Shown: positions 9,113 through 17,342, counted from the stretch's first letter. The stretch is DNA of 64,000 nucleotides from Dokdonia donghaensis DSW-1 (GCF_001653755.1 NZ_CP015125.1:1498501-1562500); one strand, 5' to 3'. Notes: a model not told the origin generated them from the letters alone. Made by a program: numbers and translations.

Positions 9113-9311
9113 CTTTTTAAAAATGGCTGTTTTATTCATTATGAGCCTAGAATTATACAAACTCCTGTTGGGTTTTTAAACTATCTTAAAACAAGGTATT
9201 GTAAATAAAATAACACTCTTAATAGTTGTTTATGATAAGTTTAGTGTAATTTGAAGGCGTAAATTACAAAGGTTATTACAAGAATAACTACGTTTATATT
9301 GCAGAATTTAT

Positions 9312-10196
9312 TTGAGGTTAAAACTTTTGAAAAAAATACCTAACATATCATTTAAAGGTGAGGATAACGAGAAAGATTTTGAGTTGTTAAGTTTGACTGA
9401 CTTCTTTACAATGATTCCCACAATTAAAGATCACGACCCTATGCGTCCACATAGAGTGAATTTTTTTGTGCTACTCATTGTTATTGAGGGAACGGGTACA
9501 CATCAAATTGATTTAAAAGAATACTCACTAAAAGCCGGTACCGTTCTTAAAATTGCAAAAGGTCAGGTTCACGCCTTTCAAAAAAAGCCAACATATAAGG
9601 GCTATTTGATTGTGTTTACCGAAGCTTTTCTCTTAAATTATTTTTCCAAATCCTCGATCAATTTAATTTCTCACTTTTATAATTATTACTTAGTATCTCC
9701 TATTACTTATAATAAGGGGCTTAATGAAGCTTTGTTAAATCAACTTATCCCAGAACTCAAGATTGAAACCACCTTTGGTCGTAAAAATATTGTTGCTTCG
9801 TTATTAGATCTTTACCTCTTGAGGCTTGAGCGCTCGGTTAATTCATCACTATTACTCTACAGTGAGTCAAAAAATTACACCAAGTTTATACAATTTAAAA
9901 ACCTGGTAGAAGTTGACTTTACCTCTACGCGAAATGTAAAAGATTATGCACAGAAGATGCTTGTCTCTACAAAGTTCTTGAATCAGATAGTAAAAGAATT
10001 TACATTAAATACGGCTAAGTCTTTTATAGACAACTTGGTAATCCTTGAGGCCAAGCGTGAGATTGTGAGCTTAGACAAAAGCGTTAAAGAAATCGCTTTT
10101 GATATTGGTTTTGATGAGGTAACTAATTTCACAAAATTCTTTAAGAATAGAATGGGTGTGACGCCTAATGAATTTAGAAAGGCACATCTCTATTAA
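9312..10196 (+). CDS. AraC-family transcriptional regulator
   Basis: A 294-aa regulator with an N-terminal cupin-type sensing domain (about 40-115, with HAFQKK) and a C-terminal AraC DNA-binding domain of two helix-turn-helix units (about 190-294). These include VSTKFLNQIVKEF and the signature KEIAFDIGFDEVTNFTKFFK followed by GVTPNEFRK. The reported start is TTG at 9312; a TTG at 9327, preceded by a GAGG, is also plausible and would remove five residues. It lies first in the island and faces the SnoaL-like lipoprotein and GMC oxidoreductase genes, which it may control. Confidence 0.85.
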   Translation: MRLKLLKKIPNISFKGEDNEKDFELLSLTDFFTMIPTIKDHDPMRPHRVNFFVLLIVIEGTGTHQIDLKEYSLKAGTVLKIAKGQVHAFQKKPTYKGYLIVFTEAFLLNYFSKSSINLISHFYNYYLVSPITYNKGLNEALLNQLIPELKIETTFGRKNIVASLLDLYLLRLERSVNSSLLLYSESKNYTKFIQFKNLVEVDFTSTRNVKDYAQKMLVSTKFLNQIVKEFTLNTAKSFIDNLVILEAKREIVSLDKSVKEIAFDIGFDEVTNFTKFFKNRMGVTPNEFRKAHLY

Positions 10197-10324
10197 TTCC
10201 CAAATTTACCATTTTTAGTATCACATTGATTATAAGTAATCACTTGGGTTACTTGAACTTTGTATTCAAGACCTCCAGTACTGGCTACGACGGTACTGTT
10301 ATGAGATCCATTTAATTTTAAAAA

Positions 10325-10891
10325 ATGAAATTGATGAAAAAAAGACTAAAACTTAGTTCGGTAATGATGGTTGTGATTTTATGTGCAATAGCTTGTGCAG
10401 ATTCCAGTCATAAAAATGAAGAAAACTTCAAAGAGAGTGAAGTAACAACTAGTATAACTAAAAGTGTTCAAGAAACACAAGGTGATAAAACACTAGAAAT
10501 TGCAAATGCCTTTATGGCCGCAATGGGTAAGGGTGATATGGAGGCAATGAAAAGTTTAATGCACGAGGATATGGTATGGCAAAACGCTGGAGATTCGAGC
10601 TTACCTTGGATTGGTCCTTGGGAAGGAAAAAAAGCCATACTAGAAGATTTCTTTCCTGTTTTTGGAAAAAACTTTGTAACCAAAAAGTGGGAGACAACAG
10701 ACGCTTTTGCTAGTGGAGATACAGCCGCTTATTTTGGACAAATGATAGGTTTGTTAACCAATTCTAATAAAGAAACTCAAGAGTTTACGTATGCTTTAAG
10801 AGTAAAGGTAAAAGATGACAAAATCATCCTTTGGAATTGGTTTGAAGATAGTTATGAGGTTTCTAAAGTATATCACGCCACTAAAAATTAG
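10325..10891 (+). CDS. NTF2/SnoaL-fold lipoprotein
   Basis: 188 aa. The N-terminus has a basic start, a hydrophobic stretch and the lipobox AIAC, so the product is probably a lipoprotein anchored after cleavage before Cys. The mature part (about 55-185) has the SnoaL-like NTF2 fold pattern: ANAFMAAMGKGDMEAMKSLM, MVWQNAG, then beta strands. Ketosteroid-isomerase relatives bind small hydrophobic substrates; the substrate here is unknown. The stop is 5 bp before the GMC oxidoreductase start, which indicates one operon. Confidence 0.75.
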   Translation: MKLMKKRLKLSSVMMVVILCAIACADSSHKNEENFKESEVTTSITKSVQETQGDKTLEIANAFMAAMGKGDMEAMKSLMHEDMVWQNAGDSSLPWIGPWEGKKAILEDFFPVFGKNFVTKKWETTDAFASGDTAAYFGQMIGLLTNSNKETQEFTYALRVKVKDDKIILWNWFEDSYEVSKVYHATKN

Positions 10892-10896
10892 GAGAG

Positions 10897-12477
10897 ATGG
10901 ATAGCACATTAGATTATATAGTAGTTGGCGGGGGTACGGCAGGACCTGTGGTAGCTGCTAGATTAACAGAAAATCCTGAAAACTCTGTATTATTAATTGA
11001 AGCAGGAAAGGAAAACACAAAGGAAGCCAGTGGTTATGTAAATGGAGCTGGGCAAATGTGGGAAAAAGACACGAACTGGGGTTTTAACTCTACTCCTCAA
11101 AAAGAGCTTTATGGAAGAGAAATTATGCAGCCTAGAGGTAAACTGATAGGTGGTTCTGCGGCTATAAATATAGGTTCTTGGTCCAGAGGAACGGCTAAAA
11201 ATTATAATAGTTGGAATTTAGAAGGTTGGGACTGGGAAACAGTTTTAAAATGGTATTTGAAAATTGAAGACAGTGATAAAGGTGAAAATGAATATCGTGG
11301 CGTTGCAGGACCTATGAAACTTGAAACAACGCCAGAGGGTAGCTATATGACGCAGATTTTTAAACAAGCGAGTGTTGAAGTGGGAATAGGTTCTACAAAG
11401 GATATGAATGGGAGCGATAATGAAGGTTTTGATATATGGCAGACTATTTTTAAAAACGGTCGCAGGCATAATACGATACAAAATTATCTTGATAATGCAA
11501 GATTACGATCAAATCTAACTATTCAAACTGAGTCTTATGTTTCAAAAGTTATTATTGAGGATGGAAAGGCTGTTGGGGTAAAATATTTTTATAATGGGGC
11601 TTATCATACTATCAGGGCAAACAAGGAGGTTATTTTGTGTGCAGGTACTTTTGCAACACCCAAAATATTGATGTTATCAGGTATTGGCCCGGCAGAATTT
11701 TTAAATGATTTAAAGATTAAAGTAGAGAAAGATTTGCCAGGTGTTGGTGAAAATCTTGCAGATCATTTAAGAACAGATATTGGAGTAACCGCACCAGACA
11801 ATGTAGGTTTTTCACTTAGAGCTAATCCGGAAGATGTTAAACAACTTCTTGAGTGGCGCCGTACTGGTTATGGACCTCTCGCTGTTGCAGAAAACACGAG
11901 TGCCGCTTTTTTTAAAACTACACATGATGTACCTGTAGCCGATATGGAATTGATGTTCAATATAAATGCACCTGTTCAATGGGGATCAGCACCGCCCAAA
12001 AATGCTGGTTATCATATTGATGTTGGCTTTGTGCAGCCTAAGAGCAGAGGTACAGTACGTTTAGCCTCAGCAGATCCAAAGGATACAATTTTAATTAATC
12101 CTAATTATCTAGCTGATGAACGTGATATGGAGACATATATAAAAGGAGTGAGGAAAGCATTAGATTTTTTCGAAACTAAGGCTTTAAAACCTTTTACTGA
12201 TCACAATACGATGTCTTTGAAAGTTGATGCAACAGATTCTGAAATTGAAGATTATATTCGCAATAAAGCCGAGTCTATTTATCATCCAATAGGAACTGCA
12301 AAAATGGGAAATGATGAAGACCCAATGGCAGTTGTAAATGAAAAGCTGCAAGTAAGAGGTATAAAAAACTTACGAATTGCTGATGCTTCTGTAATTCCAG
12401 ATTTAATTTCTGGACATACTATGGCGCCGACGATTTTAATAGCCGAGAGAGCTGCCCATTTTATTAATAATGAGTAG
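10897..12477 (+). CDS. GMC-family FAD-dependent oxidoreductase
   Basis: A 526-aa choline-dehydrogenase-like flavoenzyme. The FAD-binding motif VVGGGTAGP is at 9-17 with IEAG at 34-37; PRGKLIGGSAAINIG is the GMC signature near 79-93, and the second signature GTFATPKILMLSGIGP is near 250. The C-terminal catalytic region has YHPIGTAKMG and SGHTMAPTI, giving the expected His pair. The family oxidises alcohols such as choline or sugars; the substrate is not evident. No signal peptide is seen. It follows the SnoaL-like lipoprotein closely. Codon use looks more AT-rich than in the division cluster. Confidence 0.9.
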   Translation: MDSTLDYIVVGGGTAGPVVAARLTENPENSVLLIEAGKENTKEASGYVNGAGQMWEKDTNWGFNSTPQKELYGREIMQPRGKLIGGSAAINIGSWSRGTAKNYNSWNLEGWDWETVLKWYLKIEDSDKGENEYRGVAGPMKLETTPEGSYMTQIFKQASVEVGIGSTKDMNGSDNEGFDIWQTIFKNGRRHNTIQNYLDNARLRSNLTIQTESYVSKVIIEDGKAVGVKYFYNGAYHTIRANKEVILCAGTFATPKILMLSGIGPAEFLNDLKIKVEKDLPGVGENLADHLRTDIGVTAPDNVGFSLRANPEDVKQLLEWRRTGYGPLAVAENTSAAFFKTTHDVPVADMELMFNINAPVQWGSAPPKNAGYHIDVGFVQPKSRGTVRLASADPKDTILINPNYLADERDMETYIKGVRKALDFFETKALKPFTDHNTMSLKVDATDSEIEDYIRNKAESIYHPIGTAKMGNDEDPMAVVNEKLQVRGIKNLRIADASVIPDLISGHTMAPTILIAERAAHFINNE

Positions 12478-12607
12478 TAAGTTCATAAAAGTATCAAAAA
12501 GAAAATAGCATCTGGTTCATAGTTTTAATTTATAAAATTAGAGAACAATAGCAGTATACAGCTTTAAGACTGCATATTTACCGAAACAAATTTTCAAATA
12601 GGAAAAA

Positions 12608-13237
12608 ATGGAAATAAAATATAAAGAACTCATAGAAGCTACTCTTGATGAACTTTATGCAGATTCAAAAAATGATAAATTTAAAATGATCAAAGGTTTT
12701 GCAAAAGCTGTCCTAAGGCCTATGCAACCAATTGATTTTAAAGAAGTTTATCTTTCTATTTCAAAGGAACAAGGAGAAGAATTAGTTGAGCTCATAACGA
12801 ATAACAATCTAAAGAATATCGTTGAGTTTGGTACTTCATTTGGTATATCGACCCTTTTTTTAGCGCAAGGAGTTTTAGAAACAAAAGGGCATATTATAAC
12901 GACAGAATTGATTGCATCAAAAGTTCAAAAAGCAATTCAAAACTTTGAACGTGCTGGTGTGCGTCATCTAATTGACGTTAGAATAGGCAATGCAATAGAT
13001 ACCTTAAAAAATCTTAAAGGATCAATAGACTTATTGCTATTAGACGGCTGGAAAGACTTATACCTACCTCTATTTGAATTGCTTAAATCTAATTTTCATA
13101 AGAATACAATTATATATGTAGATAATGCAGATATGAAGGATAGTCAGCTCTTTTTACAAACAGTTGGTAAAAATCCAGAATATGAATTACAATCGAAATT
13201 TGGTGGGAAAGTGGTGTTAATAACTACAGTAAAATAA
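12608..13237 (+). CDS. Class I SAM-dependent methyltransferase (O-methyltransferase-like)
   Basis: 209 aa. The SAM-binding motif VEFGTSFGISTLFLA starts near residue 76, the acidic end of beta-2 is in ITTELIA, and DLLLLDGWKD supplies motif IV. The layout resembles the catechol O-methyltransferase-like family, but the canonical metal-binding residues are not clear. The substrate is unknown. The start ATG follows a purine-rich GGAAAAA. It is separated by about 130 bp of featureless AT-rich DNA from the GMC gene and by 7 bp from the small gene downstream. Confidence 0.8.
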   Translation: MEIKYKELIEATLDELYADSKNDKFKMIKGFAKAVLRPMQPIDFKEVYLSISKEQGEELVELITNNNLKNIVEFGTSFGISTLFLAQGVLETKGHIITTELIASKVQKAIQNFERAGVRHLIDVRIGNAIDTLKNLKGSIDLLLLDGWKDLYLPLFELLKSNFHKNTIIYVDNADMKDSQLFLQTVGKNPEYELQSKFGGKVVLITTVK

Positions 13238-13244
13238 AAGATAT

Positions 13245-13442
13245 ATGAGCCAAGTAGCTATTTGTCCTAATTGTGGTAGTAAGTCAAAAGTGAATACCAA
13301 AAATGGAGTGATCACTTATCAAGCTATTCAAGATGAAGAGGCTTTTAAAAAAGTTGAGCAACTCAAAAAAGCTATTGAAAAATTTAAAGCAAAAGCAGAG
13401 AAACTTGAACAAGAGTTAGAAGTTTTAATGAATAAAGAGTAA
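13245..13442 (+). CDS. Small CPNC / coiled-coil protein of unknown function
   Basis: 65 aa. The N-terminus holds a single CPNC knuckle (residues 8-11), as in half of a zinc ribbon, and the C-terminal ~40 residues form a charged Lys/Glu coiled coil. Only two cysteines are present, so metal binding would need a dimer or a partner. The stop codon abuts the start of the MsrQ-like gene, which argues that it is real and co-transcribed. No function is recognised. Confidence 0.65.
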   Translation: MSQVAICPNCGSKSKVNTKNGVITYQAIQDEEAFKKVEQLKKAIEKFKAKAEKLEQELEVLMNKE

Positions 13443-14009
13443 ATGAAATTTTTGAAAAGAAATTACGGTTGGATTATAGTAGTCATACTAGGGGCATTAC
13501 CATTAATCCCTCTTTTAAAAATTGGAATAGAAGAAGGGGAGAATAGTGCTGAGATGTTGTATCATATCTCTGGCGAGTTTGCGATACGATGGATGACAGC
13601 CGTACTCACACTTACACCGTTTTATATACTTTTTGGGATAGCAAATTTGTACGTAAGGCAAGCGATGGGTATTGTTACCTCAGTCTGGAGTTTTATTCAT
13701 TTTGCATTGTTTATTTGGATAGAAGGGTTTTTAGAGACATTTACACAAGTAAATTATGTGTTAGGGCTCCTAGCGATAATGATATTAATACCACTTTTTT
13801 TCACATCTAGTCGTAAGGCTATGAGGTTATTAAAGAGGAAGTGGAAAAAACTACAGCGATTTGCTTATGCTGCTATAGTTTTGAGCCTGTTACACGTTTT
13901 TTTATTAGATAAAGCGTGGTTAATTTATGCCATAGTTGTGGGACTAAGTTTTATCATACGCCTTCCTGTTGTAAAAGAGTATTGTATTGCATTACGAAGT
14001 AAAAAATAA
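13443..14009 (+). CDS. MsrQ-like ferric reductase-type membrane protein
   Basis: 188 aa with about five or six membrane helices. It resembles MsrQ, the heme b membrane subunit that passes electrons to the periplasmic methionine sulfoxide reductase MsrP. Matching features are SGEFAIRW near 41, a His in SFIHFALF, FFTSSRKAMRLLKRKWKKLQ and LLHVFLL. The expected His of the conserved LHRL segment is replaced by Gln here (KKLQRF), so one heme ligand may be missing. No msrP lies nearby. It is part of the tightly packed island operon. Confidence 0.7.
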   Translation: MKFLKRNYGWIIVVILGALPLIPLLKIGIEEGENSAEMLYHISGEFAIRWMTAVLTLTPFYILFGIANLYVRQAMGIVTSVWSFIHFALFIWIEGFLETFTQVNYVLGLLAIMILIPLFFTSSRKAMRLLKRKWKKLQRFAYAAIVLSLLHVFLLDKAWLIYAIVVGLSFIIRLPVVKEYCIALRSKK

Positions 14010-14021
14010 TTTAAATAGTAG

Positions 14022-14777
14022 ATGTCTATGAAGTTTATCGAAAACATACTTTCTGGAGAGTATAAGAACATACTTGAGCAACTATCTGAAGATGTAGTAC
14101 TTGATTTACAAACCGTGGGAACTTCAAAAGGAAAAACGAGCGGAATTGAACTTTTGAGAAAGCAAACTGAATACTTAAAGGATGAAGTAAAAGAAGTCAA
14201 TATCTTAAAAGTGTTTGAAGATAAAGAGCATCTAGTAATAGAATATGATATTTTATTAAACAATACTTTCGATCTGCCACTTGTAGCAATATTAGTTAAA
14301 GATGGAGATAGGTTTAACGCCATTAGAACATATCATTCGGTTTATCCTATTACAGAGGGGCATATTTTTAGAGCAGCTATATTTTCTAAGGAAATAATGT
14401 TAACAGAGCCGCAAGAAGTAGTAAAATACTTTGATGCTATATCTATAGGCTCTACAGAAGCGACAATGCAAACGCTTTCATTTAAAGATGATGTGTATTT
14501 TAGAGAACCCGCAGGGTGGCGCTGGAATCATAAAACAGAGCTTGGCCTTAAAGAACACTTTGATCATTTTTTTGCAGACGGAGGAGTGCCTTTAAAATTT
14601 CATAATTATATTTTTGATAAAGACAAAGGAACCTTTGCGGGAGAGTATACTTGCGATAAGTGGGGAAGTGCTACTTTTAAAGCGCAAGCTGGTATTTCTA
14701 TTTATGATATTAATAAGACAACTGGAAAAATAACAGGTATCCGTGTGTATGATAATGTAGATATGAATTATAAATAG
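14022..14777 (+). CDS. Protein with two tandem SnoaL/NTF2-like domains
   Basis: 251 aa, no signal peptide. The first ~110 residues and residues ~125-250 each show the SnoaL pattern of an N-terminal helix (FIENILSGEYKNILEQL; VVKYFDAISIGSTEATMQTL) followed by curved beta strands with aromatic residues. A second start two codons on (MKF) is possible. No catalytic residues can be assigned. This is the second NTF2-fold gene in the island. Confidence 0.6.
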   Translation: MSMKFIENILSGEYKNILEQLSEDVVLDLQTVGTSKGKTSGIELLRKQTEYLKDEVKEVNILKVFEDKEHLVIEYDILLNNTFDLPLVAILVKDGDRFNAIRTYHSVYPITEGHIFRAAIFSKEIMLTEPQEVVKYFDAISIGSTEATMQTLSFKDDVYFREPAGWRWNHKTELGLKEHFDHFFADGGVPLKFHNYIFDKDKGTFAGEYTCDKWGSATFKAQAGISIYDINKTTGKITGIRVYDNVDMNYK

Positions 14778-14801
14778 CCCATATCCATTATATTTACATC
14801 T

Positions 14802-15764
14802 ATGAGAGCCTCCATAGTTTGCTCAACGTTTTTGCTCTGTTGCTTTTTGCTTTACGCGCCCATAATAAACGCGCAAGACTTCCAGATAAATGGAGGAGTT
14901 ATGGCTCGTGTGAGTTTAGTAGTAGGTAATCAAAACAAAAAAATTGAAGCAGGTATATCTGCTATTGGGGTTTTAAATTATAATGATGCAGCTTTTGAAA
15001 CAGGTGCACACTTTAATATAGGACACCTTTTTGAGCGACATAACATAAAGCAGCAAGGAGTATTCTTTGGTTATGATTTGTATACATTGGTAGGTATTGG
15101 TAAAAACACAAATTTACTTGGTTCAACAATCTCTGGCATTAACCCTGTCTTCATCTACGATATAGATGAAAAATCAGGTTTTAATGGAGTTGGGTTTGGG
15201 TATCAAAAAGAATTTTTTCCTGGAGACCTATCCCATTTTAATATACGCAGGGGGAAGCTTCTTATGCGTTTTAGTAATGCAAATCATTCTTTTGACATTA
15301 CTTTTCTTAATGATTTTAAATTTTCTCCAGTGTTTAATGGAGAAGGAACAGATTACGGTACAACGGGAAATTTAAGAGTAGGATACACTCATATTTTAGG
15401 TTACAGAAAGATTTATAGGCTAGGTGTTGCCTTGGACTTGTTTACACCAAAACCAGACTATACACGTACCCCAGATAATGTAATTAATTCTGATGATGGA
15501 AGAAAAAATGTCTGGCATACAGTTCCTCCGTATGAAAACTCGTTTTATGCAAACTTGTATGTTTTTGGTTACTATCAAAATGATTTCTATAACGCTTTCG
15601 CGAAAGCGGGAATAAATAGTCAAAAGCTAGGTGCATATGTTCAAAACAAATTACACGACACCGTTGGGCTAAACCCTAGATTCCCTTGGGACGTGATTGA
15701 GAGTGATAAACTATTCTTAGAATTAGGTGCTTCCATCTTAAAATCTAAAAGTTATGAAGATTAA
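14802..15764 (+). CDS. Secreted beta-rich protein, possibly Ntox23-like
   Basis: 320 aa with a clear signal peptide ending about INAQDF. The rest is rich in Gly and aromatic beta strands, with FNGVGFGYQKEFFPGDLSHF and GTDYGTTGNLRVGYTHILGY. It reminds me of proteins labelled polymorphic toxin type 23 in Bacteroidetes, but a plain outer membrane or periplasmic beta protein is equally possible. It overlaps the LRR lipoprotein gene by 11 bp, so the two are translationally linked. Residues AFAKA near 265 come from the 14-bp palindrome. Confidence 0.5.
   Translation: MRASIVCSTFLLCCFLLYAPIINAQDFQINGGVMARVSLVVGNQNKKIEAGISAIGVLNYNDAAFETGAHFNIGHLFERHNIKQQGVFFGYDLYTLVGIGKNTNLLGSTISGINPVFIYDIDEKSGFNGVGFGYQKEFFPGDLSHFNIRRGKLLMRFSNANHSFDITFLNDFKFSPVFNGEGTDYGTTGNLRVGYTHILGYRKIYRLGVALDLFTPKPDYTRTPDNVINSDDGRKNVWHTVPPYENSFYANLYVFGYYQNDFYNAFAKAGINSQKLGAYVQNKLHDTVGLNPRFPWDVIESDKLFLELGASILKSKSYED
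15594..15607. repeat. 14-bp palindrome copy 5 (inside secreted protein gene)
   Basis: Exact GCTTTCGCGAAAGC, read as AFAKA. Confidence 0.95.
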
Positions 15765-16680
15765 AAACACATTCATAACAACAGCTATATACCTGCTACT
15801 TTTAAGTTGTGATACCTACAACACTTTTTATACAGAAACTGTGACTATCACAGTAAATGAGCCTGATACAATACAACGATTAGATTTAAGTGCAACATCT
15901 ATAGATGATGTAGAGAGATATTTGCCTCGTTTCAAAAAGCTACGCTATTTAAATCTATCAAATAATTCAACTCACGTCATTAATTACGTTTTAAATGAGA
16001 TCAATAATCCAGAGCTATTAGAAGTTCTTATTTTAAACAATACACAATTAGAAACACTACCAGATACTATTAAGAAATTTAAAAACCTCGAGCAATTAAG
16101 TCTTGTTAATAACCCTAAATTAAATTTTGAACAAAGTGTAAATACAGTCTCAACTTTACCTTTAAAATTTTTAAATCTACAGCATAATAACCTTGTAAAA
16201 ATTCCAAAAGGAATAGAAAACATTAGTACACTAGAAGATTTTAATTTTTCTCATAATGAACTTGGTAATAGCGCTTCTGTCTCATATTTAAAAGAATTAA
16301 AAAGCCTTAGTAGTTTATGGCTTACACACAATAATCTTATAGAGCTTCCTGTGCAGCTTTTTGACTTGTCACAACTTAGGTATCTATATATTGAACATAA
16401 TCAATTATCAAAGATTGACATAGGTATTACAAAAATGGAAAGTATTTGGGTTGTTCACGCCGGGCATAATAATTTTACAGTTTTACCCGAAGCACTTACA
16501 CTATTACCTAGTATAAAATTATTGCATATTAATAACTGTAATATCGTATCAATCCCAGCAGTATATGCTTCCAAAGAGTCAAATATCATAGGCCTAGTTC
16601 TCAATGAGAATAAACTTTCTGATGATGTAAAGTCTTATTGGAAAAAGGAGTTAAAACATTACTTTATTCTTTCCTTATAA
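15754..16680 (+). CDS. Leucine-rich repeat lipoprotein
   Basis: 308 aa. The N-terminus has a hydrophobic stretch and the lipobox LLSC, so it should be lipid-anchored. From about residue 45 to the end it is built of ~23-residue leucine-rich repeats (LRYLNLSNNS, LEVLILNNTQLETLP, LKFLNLQHNNLVKIP, LSSLWLTHNNLIELP). Such proteins usually mediate protein contacts. The 11-bp overlap with the secreted beta-rich gene suggests that the products act together, for example as partner or protective protein; this is inference. Confidence 0.8.
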   Translation: MKIKNTFITTAIYLLLLSCDTYNTFYTETVTITVNEPDTIQRLDLSATSIDDVERYLPRFKKLRYLNLSNNSTHVINYVLNEINNPELLEVLILNNTQLETLPDTIKKFKNLEQLSLVNNPKLNFEQSVNTVSTLPLKFLNLQHNNLVKIPKGIENISTLEDFNFSHNELGNSASVSYLKELKSLSSLWLTHNNLIELPVQLFDLSQLRYLYIEHNQLSKIDIGITKMESIWVVHAGHNNFTVLPEALTLLPSIKLLHINNCNIVSIPAVYASKESNIIGLVLNENKLSDDVKSYWKKELKHYFILSL

Positions 16681-16716
16681 AAGATGAATTTAACGAAGTA
16701 TAAAAGTATTTTTTAC

Positions 16717-16730
16717 GCTTTCGCGAAAGC
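16717..16730. repeat. 14-bp palindrome copy 6 (before tRNA-Arg copy)
   Basis: Exact GCTTTCGCGAAAGC, at the same distance from the tRNA copy as copy 4, so it was duplicated with the tRNA. Confidence 0.95.
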
Positions 16731-16737
16731 GTAAAAA

Positions 16738-16811
16738 GGCTGCGTAGTTCAACTGGATAGAATATCAGATTTCGGCTCTGAGTGTTGGAGGCTCGCATCC
16801 TCTCGCGGTCA
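16738..16811 (+). pseudogene. Damaged tRNA-Arg(TCG) copy
   Basis: Acceptor, D and anticodon arms match the tRNA at 8797, including anticodon TCG, but the T-loop reads CTCGCAT instead of TTCGAGT. Both bases of the conserved T54-A58 pair are lost, so the T-arm is unlikely to fold normally. It is probably a pseudogene left by duplication. A functional minor tRNA is not excluded, because the stems are intact. Confidence 0.75.
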
Positions 16812-16822
16812 CAGATTTATTC

Positions 16823-16859
16823 AAAGCTCTTTAGACTAGTTGTTTAAAGAGCTTTTTTT
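16823..16859 (+). terminator. Terminator after tRNA copy B
   Basis: AAAGCTCTTTA pairs with TAAAGAGCTTT around an 11-nt loop, and a run of T follows. Confidence 0.8.
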
Positions 16860-16914
16860 GCATAAAGTTTTTAACTTAATATAAATAGGGTTCATTCCTA
16901 ATTGTTGTGTTTAT

Positions 16915-16939
16915 TGCAGTCCTATAGAGGTCACGAATG
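16915..16939 (+). repeat. Degenerate tRNA-Arg 3' end
   Basis: This 25-bp stretch matches 20 of 25 positions of the tRNA-Arg 3' end and its downstream CGAAT at about 8851-8875 (shared AGTCCT and GGTCACGAAT). No tRNA body precedes it. Confidence 0.55.
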
Positions 16940-16947
16940 GTATCTAG

Positions 16948-16984
16948 AAGGCTCTTTAAATCATTTATTTAAAGAGCCTTTTTT
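16948..16984. terminator. Bidirectional terminator between tRNA relic and response regulator
   Basis: AAGGCTCTTTAAAT pairs with ATTTAAAGAGCCTT around a 5-nt loop, with a T run on the + side. The stop codon of the minus-strand response regulator (16969-16971) lies inside the stem. Confidence 0.8.
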
Positions 16985-17337
16985 AGAAGACTAATCATAT
17001 CTTCCATCTCAAAAGGTTTGCCTATAAAATAGTCTGCACCAGCATCTATACTTTCTCTTTGTGCTTCTGGGTGAGCAGACATCATAATTACGGGGATGTC
17101 ACGATACGCTTCTGCTGCTTTTAAAGCGATGCACGCATCACAACCGTTGGCTCCCGATAAGAGCATATCCATAAGCACAACGTCAGGTTTTATACTAGCT
17201 ACGTGATCTATAAAGTTATCTAGATTTTTTAAACGAGCAGACTTCCATTCTTGAAATTCAACCATAAGTTCCAGCAGCTCTAAAATATTTTCAGAATCCT
17301 CTACGATGAGGATTTTTGGAGTATTAATTCCGCTCAT
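16969..17337 (-). CDS. Single-domain response regulator (receiver)
   Basis: A 122-aa CheY-like receiver with no output domain. The acidic pocket is ILIVEDSEN (residues 9-17), the phospho-acceptor Asp is in VVLMDMLLSG near 57, Ser is in VIMMSAHPE and Lys in FIGKPFE near 105. It starts 5 bp after the stop of the PAS histidine kinase, so kinase and receiver form a pair that probably relays phosphate to a further protein. It lacks a DNA-binding domain, so the output must be protein interaction. Confidence 0.93.
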   Translation of the reverse strand: MSGINTPKILIVEDSENILELLELMVEFQEWKSARLKNLDNFIDHVASIKPDVVLMDMLLSGANGCDACIALKAAEAYRDIPVIMMSAHPEAQRESIDAGADYFIGKPFEMEDMISLLKKAL

Positions 17338-17342
17338 ATATT

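Larger units (their letters stand above)
8775..16812. mobile_element. Putative tRNA-bounded accessory island (no integrase seen)
   Basis: The segment lies between two 97-bp direct repeats, each with a tRNA-Arg. It contains nine genes not obviously linked to their neighbours outside: regulator, redox enzymes, NTF2-fold proteins, a beta-rich secreted protein and an LRR lipoprotein. Its interior (8.8-15.6 kb) also has the longest stretch without the 14-bp palindrome, 6.8 kb compared with about 3 kb on average. No integrase or transposase is visible, so this may be an old, decayed insertion or a chromosomal duplication. Confidence 0.4.
16716..16812 (+). repeat. 97-bp direct repeat, copy B
   Basis: It is identical to 8775-8871 at 93 of 97 positions. 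The differences are one in the variable loop and three in the T-loop of the tRNA. Confidence 0.9.

Noticed and set aside
8775..16812. Complete integrative element
   Set aside because: No integrase, excisionase, relaxase or transposase is seen, so only a putative tRNA-bounded island is claimed.
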